Source: Acetobacteraceae bacterium AT-5844 (lineage in GTDB: Bacteria > Pseudomonadota > Alphaproteobacteria > Acetobacterales > Acetobacteraceae). Taken from it: a stretch of 38,624 nt of DNA. Both the position numbers and the translations under genes were made by a program. The stretch spans positions 15,227 through 53,850 of the forward strand of contig JH600015.1 of assembly GCA_000245075.1 (NCBI GenBank). Reading direction: 5' to 3'. Positions 21,165 to 30,305 of the stretch are shown one piece after another. Below the pieces are notes generated by a model. The model made no database searches, was not told the DNA's origin, and was given only the letters and a program-made list of their open reading frames with translations. The first letter of the stretch is position 1. Each line of letters begins with the position of its first letter.

Positions 21165-24100
21165 CAGGCAGTTTCCTCATCATAGGCAGAGAGCCGCGCC
21201 GCCAGGGAAGGCGCGATCTGCGCCGTGGCCGCGGGGCCGGTCAGTTCCGCATGGTGGGCGGCGACATCCACCACGTCCATCGCCGCCGCGTAAGGGTGCC
21301 ACAGCGTGGGCGAGATGGCACTGCCAGCGTGCTGGGTGGCCGCGTGGAAATGGGTGATGGTGCCATCATAGCGCGCATGGTCATGCTGCCGCACCAGCCG
21401 GTTGTTGCCGCGCACGACGCGCACCACGCCGTTCAGCGCCGCCTCAGGCAGCCGGCCCAGCGGGCTATCTCCGGCACGGAGGAAGGCCACCACCGCCTCC
21501 CGCGTCAACGGCAAATCCTCCGGCAGATTGTCCGGATCGTATCCGGCGATGGCGAGCAGCGCGCGGTAAGGCGCGTTCTCCGCCGGCTCCTCCTGCTGCC
21601 GCCAGACTTCGCTGGGATAGGAATCCAGCATGGCCAGCACGCCGACCTCGCGCCCCATCGCGCGCAGCCGCACGGCCATGGCATGGGCGATGATGCCGCC
21701 GACCGACCAGCCCAGCAGATGCACCACACCTTCCGGCCACACCGCGCCGATGCGCGCGGCATAATCCGCCGCCAGCGCATCCAGGCTCTCCGGGGTCTCG
21801 ATTCCCTCGGCCAGGGCCGGCGCCTGAATGCCATAGACCGTACGGCGCGGAGAAAGCGCCCGCGCCAGCCCGCCATAGCACCAGGAAATGCCGCCGGCCG
21901 GATGCACGACGAAGAGCGGTGCCAGCGCCTCATCGCCTTGCTGCAACCGGACCATGGGGCCAAGCCCGCTGTCGCTGACGGGTTTTTCCTCCATCAGCGC
22001 GGCGAGGCGCTCCACCGTCGGGTGCTCGAACAACGCGCCGAGACCGGGGTCCCAGCCGAATTCCTCGCGCACGCGCAGCATCAACTCCACCGCCAGCAGC
22101 GAGTGGCCGCCCAGCGCGAAGAAATCATCCTCCGCGCCCACGCCCTCCACACCCAGTACAGCAGTGAACAAGGCAGCCACGCGGCGTTCTGTCTGGCTTT
22201 CCACCGCGCGGCCCTTCGCGGCCGCATAGTCCGGCGCCGGCAGGGCGGCACGGTCCAGCTTTCCGCTGCTGTTCACTGGCAACTCCGCCAGGGTGACGAA
22301 GGCCGAGGGCAGCATCGCATCCGGCAGCCGCATCGCGGCATGGGCACGCAGCGCGGCGCTGTCATAGCCCTCCGCCGGCACGACATAAGCGACGAGCCGC
22401 TTATCCCCCGGCCTGTCCTCCCGCGCGACCACCCGCGCCTGGCGCAGCCCCGGATAGGTGGCGAGCGCGGCCTCCACCTCTCCGAGCTCAATGCGCTGGC
22501 CACGGATCTTCACCTGGTGGTCCGAGCGGCCCAGGAAGACGACGGCGCCATCATTCCGCAGGCGCGCGACATCGCCAGTGCGGTACATGCGCTCTCCGGG
22601 GCGGAAGGGGTTCGGCAGGAAGGCCCGCTCTGTCAGGTCCGGGCGACCGAGATATTCCCGCGCCAGTTGCGCACCACCGAGATGGAGATGGCCGGTCACG
22701 CCCGGCGGCACCGGGCGCATCGCCTCGTCCAGCACGTAAAGCTGCGTGTTCCACACGGGATAGCCGATCGGCACCGGCTGGCTGCGGTCCTCCGGCGAGG
22801 CCGGCCAGTAGCTGACATCCACCGCCGCCTCGGTGGGGCCATAAAGATTGTGCAGCTCCGAGGTGACGCGCGCGTGGAACCGGTCCCGCAACTCCGCCGT
22901 CAGCTCCTCGCCACTGCAGAAGACGCGCGAGAGGACCAGCCCCTGGGAAGCCGGCTCCGCCAGAAAGGCGGCGAGCATCGAGGGCACGAAATGCGCGGTG
23001 GTGATGCGGGCGCCGCGCAGCAGGGCCGCGAGCGCCACCGGGTCCTTATGCGCGCCCGGCGGCGCCACCACCAGCGTGGCGCCGGAGAGGAAGGGCAGGA
23101 AGAATTCCCACACCGAGACGTCGAAAGTGGCCGGCGTTTTCTGGACGATGCGGTCCTTCGGGCCGAAGCCGTAATGCTGCCGCATCCACTCCAGCCGGTT
23201 GACAATGGCGCGGTGCTCGATGACCACGCCCTTGGGCTCACCGGTCGAACCCGAGGTGTAGAGCACATAGGCCGCATCGCCCGGCGCCGGGCCATCGGCG
23301 GGGGCCACTCCATCCTTCGGCCAATCGCGCGGCGCCAGCACCGGCACGCCAGCGGGCATCGCCCGTTCGGACAACACCAGGGAAGGCCTGGCATTCTCCA
23401 GAATGCGGGTGATGCGCGCATCGGGGTGCTCGGGGTCCAGCGGCAAATAGGCCGCCCCTGCCCGGATAACGGCCAGCAGCGCCACGACCAGTTCAAAGGA
23501 CCGTTCCAGCGCCACGGCAACGATGCCGCCGCGCCCCACGCCCCGCGCTCGCAAAGCAGCAGCCAGGGCGGCGGTGCGGGCATCCAGCTCGCCATAGCTG
23601 AGCACGGTGCCATTGAACTCCAGCGCCGGCGCATCCGGCTCCGCCACCATGCGGGAGGCGATCAAGGCCGCCAGCGTCGTATCCGGTACGTGGTGCGTGG
23701 TGGCGTTCAATTCCTCCAGCATCCAGCGGGATTCTTCCGCGGTGGCCGTGGGCACGTCGGCCAGCCGCTCCGCCCTGAGCGCCGCGCGGATGAAGCCGGG
23801 CAGCCGCGTGGCATGCGCGGCGACATCGGCGGCATCATAGAGCGCTGGATTGGCCTCGATCTCCAGCCGCAGCCCGGCGGCATCAGGCCCGCCACGGAAG
23901 GTCAGGGTGATGTCATCCACCGGCCCGGTGCCGAGCACATGCTGAATCACCTCAAGCCCCGCGAATTCCGGCGGATTCTCGAAAGGCAGCAGATTCACCA
24001 GAGGCCCGTAGAGGCGGCGCCCCGCGCCCAGTAAGCCGAGATCGCGCCGCAGTTGCTCGCCGCGATAGCGCCCGTGCCGGCGGCCTTTCACCAGCGCCTT

Positions 24101-25063
24101 GGAGGCTTCGGCGAACAGCGTGGAGAGCGGCGCGCCTTCATCCGGCCTCAGACGAAGCGGCAACACATTCATCAGCATGCAGGGCACGCGGGCCGCCCCG
24201 CTGCCGAGCCGCCCCATGAAGGTCATGCCGAGGCAGACTTCCTCCGTGCCGGCATGCCTGCGCACATAGGCCGCGATCAGCGCCGCCAGCACATCCGGCC
24301 AGGGCAGGTCCTGCGCGGCGGAGGCCGTGCGCAGCGCCTCGGAGAAATCATCGTCCAGCAGCAGGGAATGGCGCAGCGCTTTGCGCCCCGTCATGGCATT
24401 GCCGGGTGCCAGGCCCACCACATCGCCCATGCCCTGCATGGCCTGGCGCCAATAGGCGGCATCCTTTTCCCGCCGGGGATCAGCGCGGTAGGAGGCATCC
24501 TCTGCCAGCGCGGCCTCCAGCCCCACCAGCCTTGGCCCGGCCACGCCCTGGCCGATCGCGGCCGCGTAGAGATTGGCCACGCGCCGTGCCACCAGATCCG
24601 TGCCGAAGGCATCCAGCACCACATGGTGCGCGCGCTGATACCAGAAGTGCCGGCGCGGGCTGAGCACATAGAGCCACTCGGCCGCCAGCGCCTGCCGGGC
24701 CGGATCCACCGGCCGCGCCATGTCGCGTTCCATGGCGACCAGCGCCGCCTTCTCCGGGTCCGGCTCGGAGGAGAGATCGACAACCCGCAGCCAGGGCCTG
24801 CGGGCTTCATCCACGCGCTGCACTGGCGCGCCGCCGGCGTCGTCGATCCGCAGCGCCAGCGCGTCGGCCTCGGCCACCGCGCCATTCACCGCCTCGGTAA
24901 AGGCCGCGACATCCAGCGGACCGCGCAGTTCCAGGTAGTGGCCGGTGTTGAAAATCGGGTTCGCCGCGTCCAGCCGCTGCGCATACCACAGCCCGGCCTG
25001 CGCCTCGGTGAGGGGTTGCGGCAGGGTCATGTCCCGCAGAGGCATGGAGAGCGGCGCGTTCAT
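21164..25063 (-). CDS. entF: Enterobactin-type NRPS, C-A-T-TE, serine-activating
   Basis: A 1299-residue nonribosomal peptide synthetase with the EntF layout and length. Condensation domain about 1-430 has HHVVLDA (146-152); the usual last residue Gly is Ala. Adenylation domain about 455-960 has LYTSGSTGEPKG near 602. The ten-residue specificity pocket read by analogy is D-V-W-H-F-S-L-V-D-K, the serine code. Thiolation Ser988 is in ALGGHSLLAVEL, and thioesterase Ser1120 in GWSVGGI. It would join 2,3-dihydroxybenzoyl from the carrier protein to serine and release a cyclic or linear trimer. Start ATG 25063 overlaps the carrier-protein stop (ATGA). A 4'-phosphopantetheinyl transferase must be encoded elsewhere. 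Confidence 0.93.
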   Translation of the reverse strand: MNAPLSMPLRDMTLPQPLTEAQAGLWYAQRLDAANPIFNTGHYLELRGPLDVAAFTEAVNGAVAEADALALRIDDAGGAPVQRVDEARRPWLRVVDLSSEPDPEKAALVAMERDMARPVDPARQALAAEWLYVLSPRRHFWYQRAHHVVLDAFGTDLVARRVANLYAAAIGQGVAGPRLVGLEAALAEDASYRADPRREKDAAYWRQAMQGMGDVVGLAPGNAMTGRKALRHSLLLDDDFSEALRTASAAQDLPWPDVLAALIAAYVRRHAGTEEVCLGMTFMGRLGSGAARVPCMLMNVLPLRLRPDEGAPLSTLFAEASKALVKGRRHGRYRGEQLRRDLGLLGAGRRLYGPLVNLLPFENPPEFAGLEVIQHVLGTGPVDDITLTFRGGPDAAGLRLEIEANPALYDAADVAAHATRLPGFIRAALRAERLADVPTATAEESRWMLEELNATTHHVPDTTLAALIASRMVAEPDAPALEFNGTVLSYGELDARTAALAAALRARGVGRGGIVAVALERSFELVVALLAVIRAGAAYLPLDPEHPDARITRILENARPSLVLSERAMPAGVPVLAPRDWPKDGVAPADGPAPGDAAYVLYTSGSTGEPKGVVIEHRAIVNRLEWMRQHYGFGPKDRIVQKTPATFDVSVWEFFLPFLSGATLVVAPPGAHKDPVALAALLRGARITTAHFVPSMLAAFLAEPASQGLVLSRVFCSGEELTAELRDRFHARVTSELHNLYGPTEAAVDVSYWPASPEDRSQPVPIGYPVWNTQLYVLDEAMRPVPPGVTGHLHLGGAQLAREYLGRPDLTERAFLPNPFRPGERMYRTGDVARLRNDGAVVFLGRSDHQVKIRGQRIELGEVEAALATYPGLRQARVVAREDRPGDKRLVAYVVPAEGYDSAALRAHAAMRLPDAMLPSAFVTLAELPVNSSGKLDRAALPAPDYAAAKGRAVESQTERRVAALFTAVLGVEGVGAEDDFFALGGHSLLAVELMLRVREEFGWDPGLGALFEHPTVERLAALMEEKPVSDSGLGPMVRLQQGDEALAPLFVVHPAGGISWCYGGLARALSPRRTVYGIQAPALAEGIETPESLDALAADYAARIGAVWPEGVVHLLGWSVGGIIAHAMAVRLRAMGREVGVLAMLDSYPSEVWRQQEEPAENAPYRALLAIAGYDPDNLPEDLPLTREAVVAFLRAGDSPLGRLPEAALNGVVRVVRGNNRLVRQHDHARYDGTITHFHAATQHAGSAISPTLWHPYAAAMDVVDVAAHHAELTGPAATAQIAPSLAARLSAYDEETA

Positions 25064-25296
25064 CGTTGGGCGGACTGGTACCGGTTCACGATGGACCACC
25101 AGGCATCCAGCGTCAGCCGCTCGGCGAATTCCGAGAAGTCCAGGCCGAGGCCGGTCTCGTTCCAGCGTGTCAGCAGCTTCATCGCCCGCATGGAATCGAG
25201 GCCGAGGTCCATCAGGTTGTCCTCGCCGCCGATCTCGTCCGGATCCTCATGGATCATCGCGGCGATATCGGCGCGCATGCTCTCGCGCGTCAGCAT
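25060..25296 (-). CDS. Stand-alone aryl carrier protein (EntB C-terminal equivalent)
   Basis: A 78-residue carrier protein with LMDLGLDSMRAMKLLTRWNE, where the Ser of LDSM takes the phosphopantetheine arm, and TLDAWWSIVNRYQ, which matches the end of the EntB aryl-carrier domain. It would hold 2,3-dihydroxybenzoyl for transfer to EntF. In enteric bacteria this domain is fused to isochorismatase; here it is separate and begins where the isochorismatase stops (TGATG overlap). An in-frame GTG one codon earlier (25299) is an alternative start. The acidic, small form is normal for the family. Confidence 0.88.
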   Translation of the reverse strand: MLTRESMRADIAAMIHEDPDEIGGEDNLMDLGLDSMRAMKLLTRWNETGLGLDFSEFAERLTLDAWWSIVNRYQSAQR

Positions 25297-25937
25297 CACA
25301 GGGCTTCCAGAAGCTGGTCGGTGGTCATGGGCACGGCGCAGACGCCAGCAAGGTAGTTCAGCGCCATCATGTGCTTCTCGCGCGAGAAATCGGCCACCGC
25401 ATCCGCCGCGAAGAACGGCTCGATATCGCGCTGGAAGGCTTCGGCCGCCGTCAATGTGCAGCCGATATGCGCATAGATGCCGCAGACCACCAGCTGGTCC
25501 CGCCCCCGCACGCGCATCAGCGTTTCCAGATTGCTGCGCTGGAAGGCGCTGTAGCGGTGCTTCGTCAGCACGAAATCGCCTTTGGCGGGCGCCAGCTCTT
25601 CCAGAATGGGCTGGTGCTCCGGCGCGTCCGACATGCCCGGCCCCCAGAGATCGGCCTGCAGGCCACGGTCCCGCCGGTCCTGGTTGCCATGCTGCGCGGT
25701 GTAGAACACCGGAATACCGTGCGCCCTCGCATGGCCGATGAGACGGGCGATGTTGCGCACCACGCCCAGCATCGGGTCCACATCCCGCACATAGGGCCGC
25801 ACGAAATAATGCTGCATGTCGTGCACCAGCAGCGCCGCGCGGTCGCGTTCCACCTTCCAGGGGGCGCGTGGCGTGGGCAGTTCCTCCGCGCCGGGCAGCG
25901 CATAGGGGGCGATGGTGGGCAAACCCTTGGCGGTCAT
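25296..25937 (-). CDS. entB: Isochorismatase (EntB N-terminal equivalent)
   Basis: A 213-residue isochorismatase that converts isochorismate to 2,3-dihydro-2,3-dihydroxybenzoate and pyruvate. Active-site Asp in LLVHDMQHYFV, Lys in VLTKHRYSAFQ and the CGIYAHIGCTLTAAEAF strand match EntB, as do the later FFAADAVADFSREKH segment and MTTDQLLEAL end. The start ATG 25937 follows the entE stop by 13 bases. The protein ends where EntB would continue into its carrier domain, so the two functions are on separate polypeptides. Cytoplasmic; substrate supplied by entC two genes upstream. Confidence 0.92.
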   Translation of the reverse strand: MTAKGLPTIAPYALPGAEELPTPRAPWKVERDRAALLVHDMQHYFVRPYVRDVDPMLGVVRNIARLIGHARAHGIPVFYTAQHGNQDRRDRGLQADLWGPGMSDAPEHQPILEELAPAKGDFVLTKHRYSAFQRSNLETLMRVRGRDQLVVCGIYAHIGCTLTAAEAFQRDIEPFFAADAVADFSREKHMMALNYLAGVCAVPMTTDQLLEAL

Positions 25938-25950
25938 GCTGGCAAAACTC

Positions 25951-27573
25951 TTACGACTGTTGTTCCAGGAACTCGGCGCGCAGGCGGGCGCGCAGCTCCT
26001 TCCGGCTCACCTTGCCGGCGGCGGTGGTGGCGAAAGCTTCGACGAAGACGATCTGGTCCGGCACCTTGAACTCGGCGATGCCGCGCGTGCGCATCCACGC
26101 CTTCAGCGCCGCGCCCTTCGGCTTCTCCCCATTCGGGATAATGAAGGCGCAGCTCCGCTCACCCAGATATTCATCCGGGATGGAGACGATGGCGACATCG
26201 AACACGCTCGGATGCGCGAGCAGATGGTCCTCGATTTCCTCGGCAGAAATCTTCTCGCCGGCGCGGTTGATGTGGTCCCCGGCGCGCCCCTGCACTTCCA
26301 GATATCCGCCTGGCATCCGCCGGACGATATCGCCCGTGCGATAGAAGCCATCCTCGGTGAAGGAGCGGGCATTGGCGGATTCATCATTGTGGTAGCCGCG
26401 AATGGTATAGGGCCCACGCGCCAGCAGATAGCCCGGCTCGCCTTCCGGTACCGGCTGGCCGAGATCGTCCACCACCAGCACTTCATCATCCGTGCTGATG
26501 GGCCGGCCCTGGGTGGAGACGATGATCTCCTCCGGGTCGTCCAGCCGCGTGTAGTTCACCAACCCCTCGGCCATGCCGAAGACCTGCTGCAAGGTGCACC
26601 CCAGGGTGGGCCGCACACGCCTCGCCACTTCCTGCGTGAACTTCGCGCCGCCCACCAGCAGCACCTCCAGGCTGGAGATATCAGCCGTGCGGTTCGGCGC
26701 CGCCTGCAACCAGAGCAGCGCCAGCGGCGGCACCAGCCCGGTGATGGTCACGCGCTCCCGCTCGATCAGCGCGAAGGCTGTATCCGGGTTTGGCGAGGGG
26801 CTGAGCACGACCCGCGCGCCCGCATAAAGAGCGCCGATATGGCCCGGCGAGGACATGGGAAAATTATGCGCCGCCGGCAGCGCGACGAGAAACACGCTTT
26901 CCGCCGTGACGTTGCAGATCTCGTTGCTGGCCCAGCAGGAATAGAGATAGTCGTCATGCGTGCGGGGGATCAGCTTCGAAAGCCCCGTGCTGCCGCCGGA
27001 AATCTGGATGAACGCGACGTCGGAGGGCGAGGCGTCCTGGGGCAGCGCCACATCCTCTTGTCGCTCGGTCGCCAGCGGCGTGAACTCCGCCGCATCGCCT
27101 GCCACGACGATGACATGCTTCACCGCCGGCACCTCGGCCTGCAGCTTCCGCGCCTGTTCCCGGTAGTCGAAGCCGTCATGACGCTCGGCGATGATGTAGC
27201 CCGCGGCTTCCGATTTCCGCGCGAAATGCGCGATCTCGGTGATGCGGTGCGCCGGCAGAGAGTAGAGCGGGATCATGCGCGCGCGGAACAGGCCGAACAC
27301 GGCGGAAAAGAACTCCGCGATATTGGCAAGCTGCACCACCACCCGGTCGCCCGGCTTCAACCCCGCCTTCAGATAGCCGGCGGCAGCAGCCTCCGCACGC
27401 GCCAGCAGCTCCGCATAGGTCCAGCGCCGGTCACGGTCCACGATGGCGATGGCATCCGGCCGCTCGGCCGCACGCTTGCGCAGGAACGCGGAAAAGGTCT
27501 CTCCGCGCCAGTAGCCCTTCTCGCGATAACGGCGGGCAAACTCTTCGGGCCAGGTCTGACGCAGCGGAATCAC
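25951..27573 (-). CDS. entE: 2,3-dihydroxybenzoate-AMP ligase
   Basis: A 540-residue stand-alone adenylation enzyme that activates 2,3-dihydroxybenzoate with ATP and loads it on the aryl carrier protein. ATP-binding loop [44 protein letters not shown] and the hinge [20 protein letters not shown] are clear; the closing catalytic Lys is in [11 protein letters not shown]. The early segment [12 protein letters not shown] and the PLYSLPAHR strand match EntE/DhbE. It starts at GTG 27573 overlapping the entC stop (GTGA). Length is typical (about 540). Confidence 0.94.
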   Translation of the reverse strand: MIPLRQTWPEEFARRYREKGYWRGETFSAFLRKRAAERPDAIAIVDRDRRWTYAELLARAEAAAAGYLKAGLKPGDRVVVQLANIAEFFSAVFGLFRARMIPLYSLPAHRITEIAHFARKSEAAGYIIAERHDGFDYREQARKLQAEVPAVKHVIVVAGDAAEFTPLATERQEDVALPQDASPSDVAFIQISGGSTGLSKLIPRTHDDYLYSCWASNEICNVTAESVFLVALPAAHNFPMSSPGHIGALYAGARVVLSPSPNPDTAFALIERERVTITGLVPPLALLWLQAAPNRTADISSLEVLLVGGAKFTQEVARRVRPTLGCTLQQVFGMAEGLVNYTRLDDPEEIIVSTQGRPISTDDEVLVVDDLGQPVPEGEPGYLLARGPYTIRGYHNDESANARSFTEDGFYRTGDIVRRMPGGYLEVQGRAGDHINRAGEKISAEEIEDHLLAHPSVFDVAIVSIPDEYLGERSCAFIIPNGEKPKGAALKAWMRTRGIAEFKVPDQIVFVEAFATTAAGKVSRKELRARLRAEFLEQQS

Positions 27574-28739
27574 GGGCGGGTCTCTTCCAGTTCAATGCCG
27601 AGCGCGGCCAGCAGCGCGCCATACTTGGCACCGGTCTCCGCGGCCTCCGCCCAGGGGTCGGAGCCGGGAACGATGCCTGCACCGGCATAAAGCCGCGCCG
27701 TCGTGCCCGCAATCTCGGCACAGCGGATGGACACGTACCAGGCGCCATCCCCCGCCGCGTCGCACCAGCCCACGGCGCCGGCATAGAAGTCCCGGTCGTA
27801 GGGCTCGATCTCACCGATCAGCCGTGCCGCCTTGTCACGCGGCAGGCCACAGACGGCCGGCGTCGGGTGCAGCAGGGCCGCCAGCTCGGCGGCATTGATG
27901 GAGGGGTCCTTCAACTCGCCCTCAATGCGTGTGCCCAGGTGCCACATGCTGTTGGTGCTGGTGAGCGTGGTGCCCTGCGGCGCGCTGAGCTGCCTGCAAT
28001 AGGGCGCCAGCGTATCCAGGATGAAATCGGCGACGATGGCATGCTCGCGCCGGTCCTTGTCAGAGCGGGAAAGCGCGGCCGCATTGGCCGCATCCGCTGC
28101 CGCATCCCGCTGCCGCCGGGCGGAACCGGCCAGCGGATGGGAGAGGATGCGGGCACCCTGCTTGGAGAGCAGCAATTCCGGCGTCGCCCCCGCCAGTACA
28201 CGCGGCGCGCCCCCGCGCGGCGGCAGCGGCACCAGGAAGCCCGTCACCGCCGGGTCTGCGGAAAGCCGCCCCAGCAGCGCGCCGAGGTCGATGGCCGCAT
28301 CGGCCGTGGCCAGCAGGCTGCGGGAGAGAACGATTTTCGTCAGGCCCGAGGCCACACCGGTCTCGGCCTGCATGATATCCAGCGCCCGCTGCACGGCAGC
28401 CGCATAACCCGCGGCATCCGGCTCATGCGCCAATTGCCAGCGGGGCGCCGGCGGCCGCCCGGGCGTCAGCGGCTCCGCCGTGCGGGAGACCGCGAGCGGC
28501 TGCACCAGATAGTCTTCCGCATCCCGCGCGAAAGGCAGGGCGCCAGCCAGCAGCGCATCCGCCCCCGCCGCGCGGAAGAAGGCGCCGACACGTGCGCCCA
28601 GCGTCTCCGCCGGGCCGCGTGGCAACACGGCGCGCAGGCCCTGACCTTGCACAACCCCACGCGCCGAACGGAACGCGAAGCTCGGCCCGCCCTCCCCAGC
28701 CTGTGCCAGGGACCGTGCCGTATTCGTCAGGATACCCAC
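27570..28739 (-). CDS. entC: Isochorismate synthase
   Basis: A 389-residue enzyme of the chorismate-binding family that isomerises chorismate to isochorismate, the committed step. Family features: KIVLSRSLLATAD, GATPELLLSKQGARILSHPL, GSARRQRD, HPTPAVCGLPRDKAARLIGE and YAGAVGWCD. The last Glu-rich region (IVPGSDPWAEAAETGAKYGA) carries the Mg-binding residues. GTG 28739 is preceded by GAGGGAGG at seven bases, a strong ribosome site, only 13 bases after the yncE-like stop. It is the first biosynthetic gene of the operon. EntC and the siderophore context distinguish it from menaquinone MenF. Confidence 0.92.
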   Translation of the reverse strand: MGILTNTARSLAQAGEGGPSFAFRSARGVVQGQGLRAVLPRGPAETLGARVGAFFRAAGADALLAGALPFARDAEDYLVQPLAVSRTAEPLTPGRPPAPRWQLAHEPDAAGYAAAVQRALDIMQAETGVASGLTKIVLSRSLLATADAAIDLGALLGRLSADPAVTGFLVPLPPRGGAPRVLAGATPELLLSKQGARILSHPLAGSARRQRDAAADAANAAALSRSDKDRREHAIVADFILDTLAPYCRQLSAPQGTTLTSTNSMWHLGTRIEGELKDPSINAAELAALLHPTPAVCGLPRDKAARLIGEIEPYDRDFYAGAVGWCDAAGDGAWYVSIRCAEIAGTTARLYAGAGIVPGSDPWAEAAETGAKYGALLAALGIELEETRP

Positions 28740-28752
28740 GCGCTGCCCTCCC

Positions 28753-29820
28753 TCAGAAGCGGATCATGCTGACGGTGTCGCCATTCGGATCGTCGATCGG
28801 CGGTTGGCCCCGGCCGGCGCTGCGCGCCTTGTTGGTGACGTAGGCGGCACCCGTGCGGCGATCGACAGCGATGGTGTTGGGATGGGAGCCGGTGGCCAGG
28901 CTCGCCTGCAATTCCAGCTTGCTCCCATCGACGATGCTGACGGTGCCCGCGCGACGGTTGGCCACCAGAATGGTGCCGTTCGTGGGGTGCAGCGTCACGC
29001 CCAGCGCCCCCTCGCCCGTCTCGATGGACTTCACCAGCTGCCCGCTGGCGGCGTCGATCACCGTCAGGGTGTTGGACTTCTGGTTGGTCACGAACAGGCG
29101 CTTGCCCGCCGCGTCATAGGCGGCGTTGATCGGCGTCTCGCCACCGGAGGCGAAGCTGCGCTTCACGGTGCCGCTGCCGAGGTCGATCTCGATGACGTCG
29201 TTGGCCTGCATGCGGGTGGCGAACAGGCGGTTGCCCGCGCGGTCCAGCGTGAGGCCTGTCATGCCTTCGCCCAGCCCGGCCGAGATCACCTGCGCGATCT
29301 CGCCCTTCGCGCCGTCGATCACCCAGACCGAGCTTTCCGCCCCGCGCACCCCGACAACGGAGACATAGATGCGGTTGGCTTCCTCATCCACCACCAGCTG
29401 GCGGACATGGGCCTTCTCCCCATGCGCGAAATGCTTCGTCACCTGGCCGCTCTTCAGGTCGATGGCGGAAACGCTGCCGGTGCGGGTGTTGGTGGTATAG
29501 AGCGTGCCCGTGGGGTCGTTCACGGCGAGGCCGAAGGCCGGGTCCTCCAGCGCGATCCGGCTCTTCACCTCCAGCGTCTGCGGGTCCAGCCCCAGGATGG
29601 CGGCGCCACCACCACCCCGCTGCCCGGCGGCGGCAACATGCACCAGTCCGGTGGTGCTGCTGACCACCACCTCATAGAGCCCGCCCGGCGGTACCAGCCG
29701 GACGCTCTTTTCCACGGCGGCGGCCATGGCGGGGCTGATGCGGCCGGCCGCCAGCAGGCCGGCGAAAAGGCCCAGCGCAGAGCGGCGCGAAAAGCCCGGC
29801 AAGGTGATGGTCGGTTGCAT
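28753..29820 (-). CDS. YncE-like seven-bladed beta-propeller, Tat-type signal
   Basis: A 355-residue exported propeller. Residues 1-35 hold a twin-arginine-like signal (FSRRSALGLFAGLLAAG). The rest consists of repeated blade units such as GTLYTTNTRTGSVSAIDLKS, GKRLFVTNQKSNTLTVIDAA and GTILVANRRAGTVSIVDGSK. E. coli YncE has the same fold, is periplasmic and is iron-repressed. It heads the siderophore operon, 13 bases before entC, so a role in periplasmic siderophore or iron handling is plausible but unproven. Start is uncertain: ATG 29820 gives a clean signal; ATG 29832, or an extended frame to 30006, would bury the Tat motif. Confidence 0.75.
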   Translation of the reverse strand: MQPTITLPGFSRRSALGLFAGLLAAGRISPAMAAAVEKSVRLVPPGGLYEVVVSSTTGLVHVAAAGQRGGGGAAILGLDPQTLEVKSRIALEDPAFGLAVNDPTGTLYTTNTRTGSVSAIDLKSGQVTKHFAHGEKAHVRQLVVDEEANRIYVSVVGVRGAESSVWVIDGAKGEIAQVISAGLGEGMTGLTLDRAGNRLFATRMQANDVIEIDLGSGTVKRSFASGGETPINAAYDAAGKRLFVTNQKSNTLTVIDAASGQLVKSIETGEGALGVTLHPTNGTILVANRRAGTVSIVDGSKLELQASLATGSHPNTIAVDRRTGAAYVTNKARSAGRGQPPIDDPNGDTVSMIRF

Positions 29821-30261
29821 GGAGGGTTCCATCCTGTCGTTCGGCGCGGGCGCGCTGCCCGCCGCAATCCGGGTGAGAGTCTCGCGCGAAGACGCCGCGC
29901 CGCACCCCGGCAGCGCCCCCTGGCCGGGCTGGCCCATTTCGCTGCCGGCACGGCTGGGGCGGAAATTGCTGGAAGGGGAAGGCATCAATGCATCCTTGCA
30001 TCGCAAGGCTTGGCGGAATGTGCCAGACTGCCAGCTAGCTTGACCTCAGCGGGAGCTGCCCGCCTGGCTCGGTGCCAGTGGCGCCGGCTTGCGCAACCCG
30101 CAAACCATGCAAATGAAAAGCATTCTCAAGGCCTGCGACCTAGGCGCCCGCCGTGTCCCTGTCAACCGCGCCACCCGGCCTGCTGCGGCGCCGCACATAG
30201 CATTGAGCTAGATGGCTAAAAAGACATGTAGCGGCCGCCGGCGGCGCTGTTTGGAAAGCGG
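29821..30261. other. Long leader/promoter region of the siderophore operon
   Basis: About 440 bases with no supported gene. The Fur-box-like site at 30109-30127 lies about 290 bases before the yncE-like ATG, so the leader would be unusually long unless translation starts further upstream. No obvious riboswitch motif was recognised. Confidence 0.5.
30109..30127 (-). promoter_or_regulatory. Fur-box-like iron-response site
   Basis: GCAAATGAAAAGCATTCTC matches the classical 19-base Fur consensus at 14 of 19 positions, including the AATGA and CATT cores. It sits upstream of the leftward siderophore operon and nothing else nearby would need it. Binding by Fur (or an alphaproteobacterial relative such as Mur or Irr) in iron-replete cells would shut off the operon. 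Confidence 0.6.
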
Positions 30262-30301
30262 CCGAAAACAAGGCTGCCGGGGCATGAAAGCCCCTGGGCA
30301 G
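30262..30301 (-). terminator. Probable intrinsic terminator of the MFS gene
   Basis: Read leftward after the MFS stop, GGGGC / GCCCC arms with an outer CTGCC / GGCAG pair (30274-30301, small bulge) form a stable hairpin followed by CCTTGTTTTCGG. The U tract is short but present. Confidence 0.55.
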
Positions 30302-30305
30302 TCCC

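Noticed and set aside
21251-24034. 927-codon frame on the plus strand opposite entF
   Set aside because: Antisense to a clear NRPS gene and with His/Arg/Gln-rich shadow composition; similar long plus-strand frames opposite entE and gdh were rejected for the same reason.
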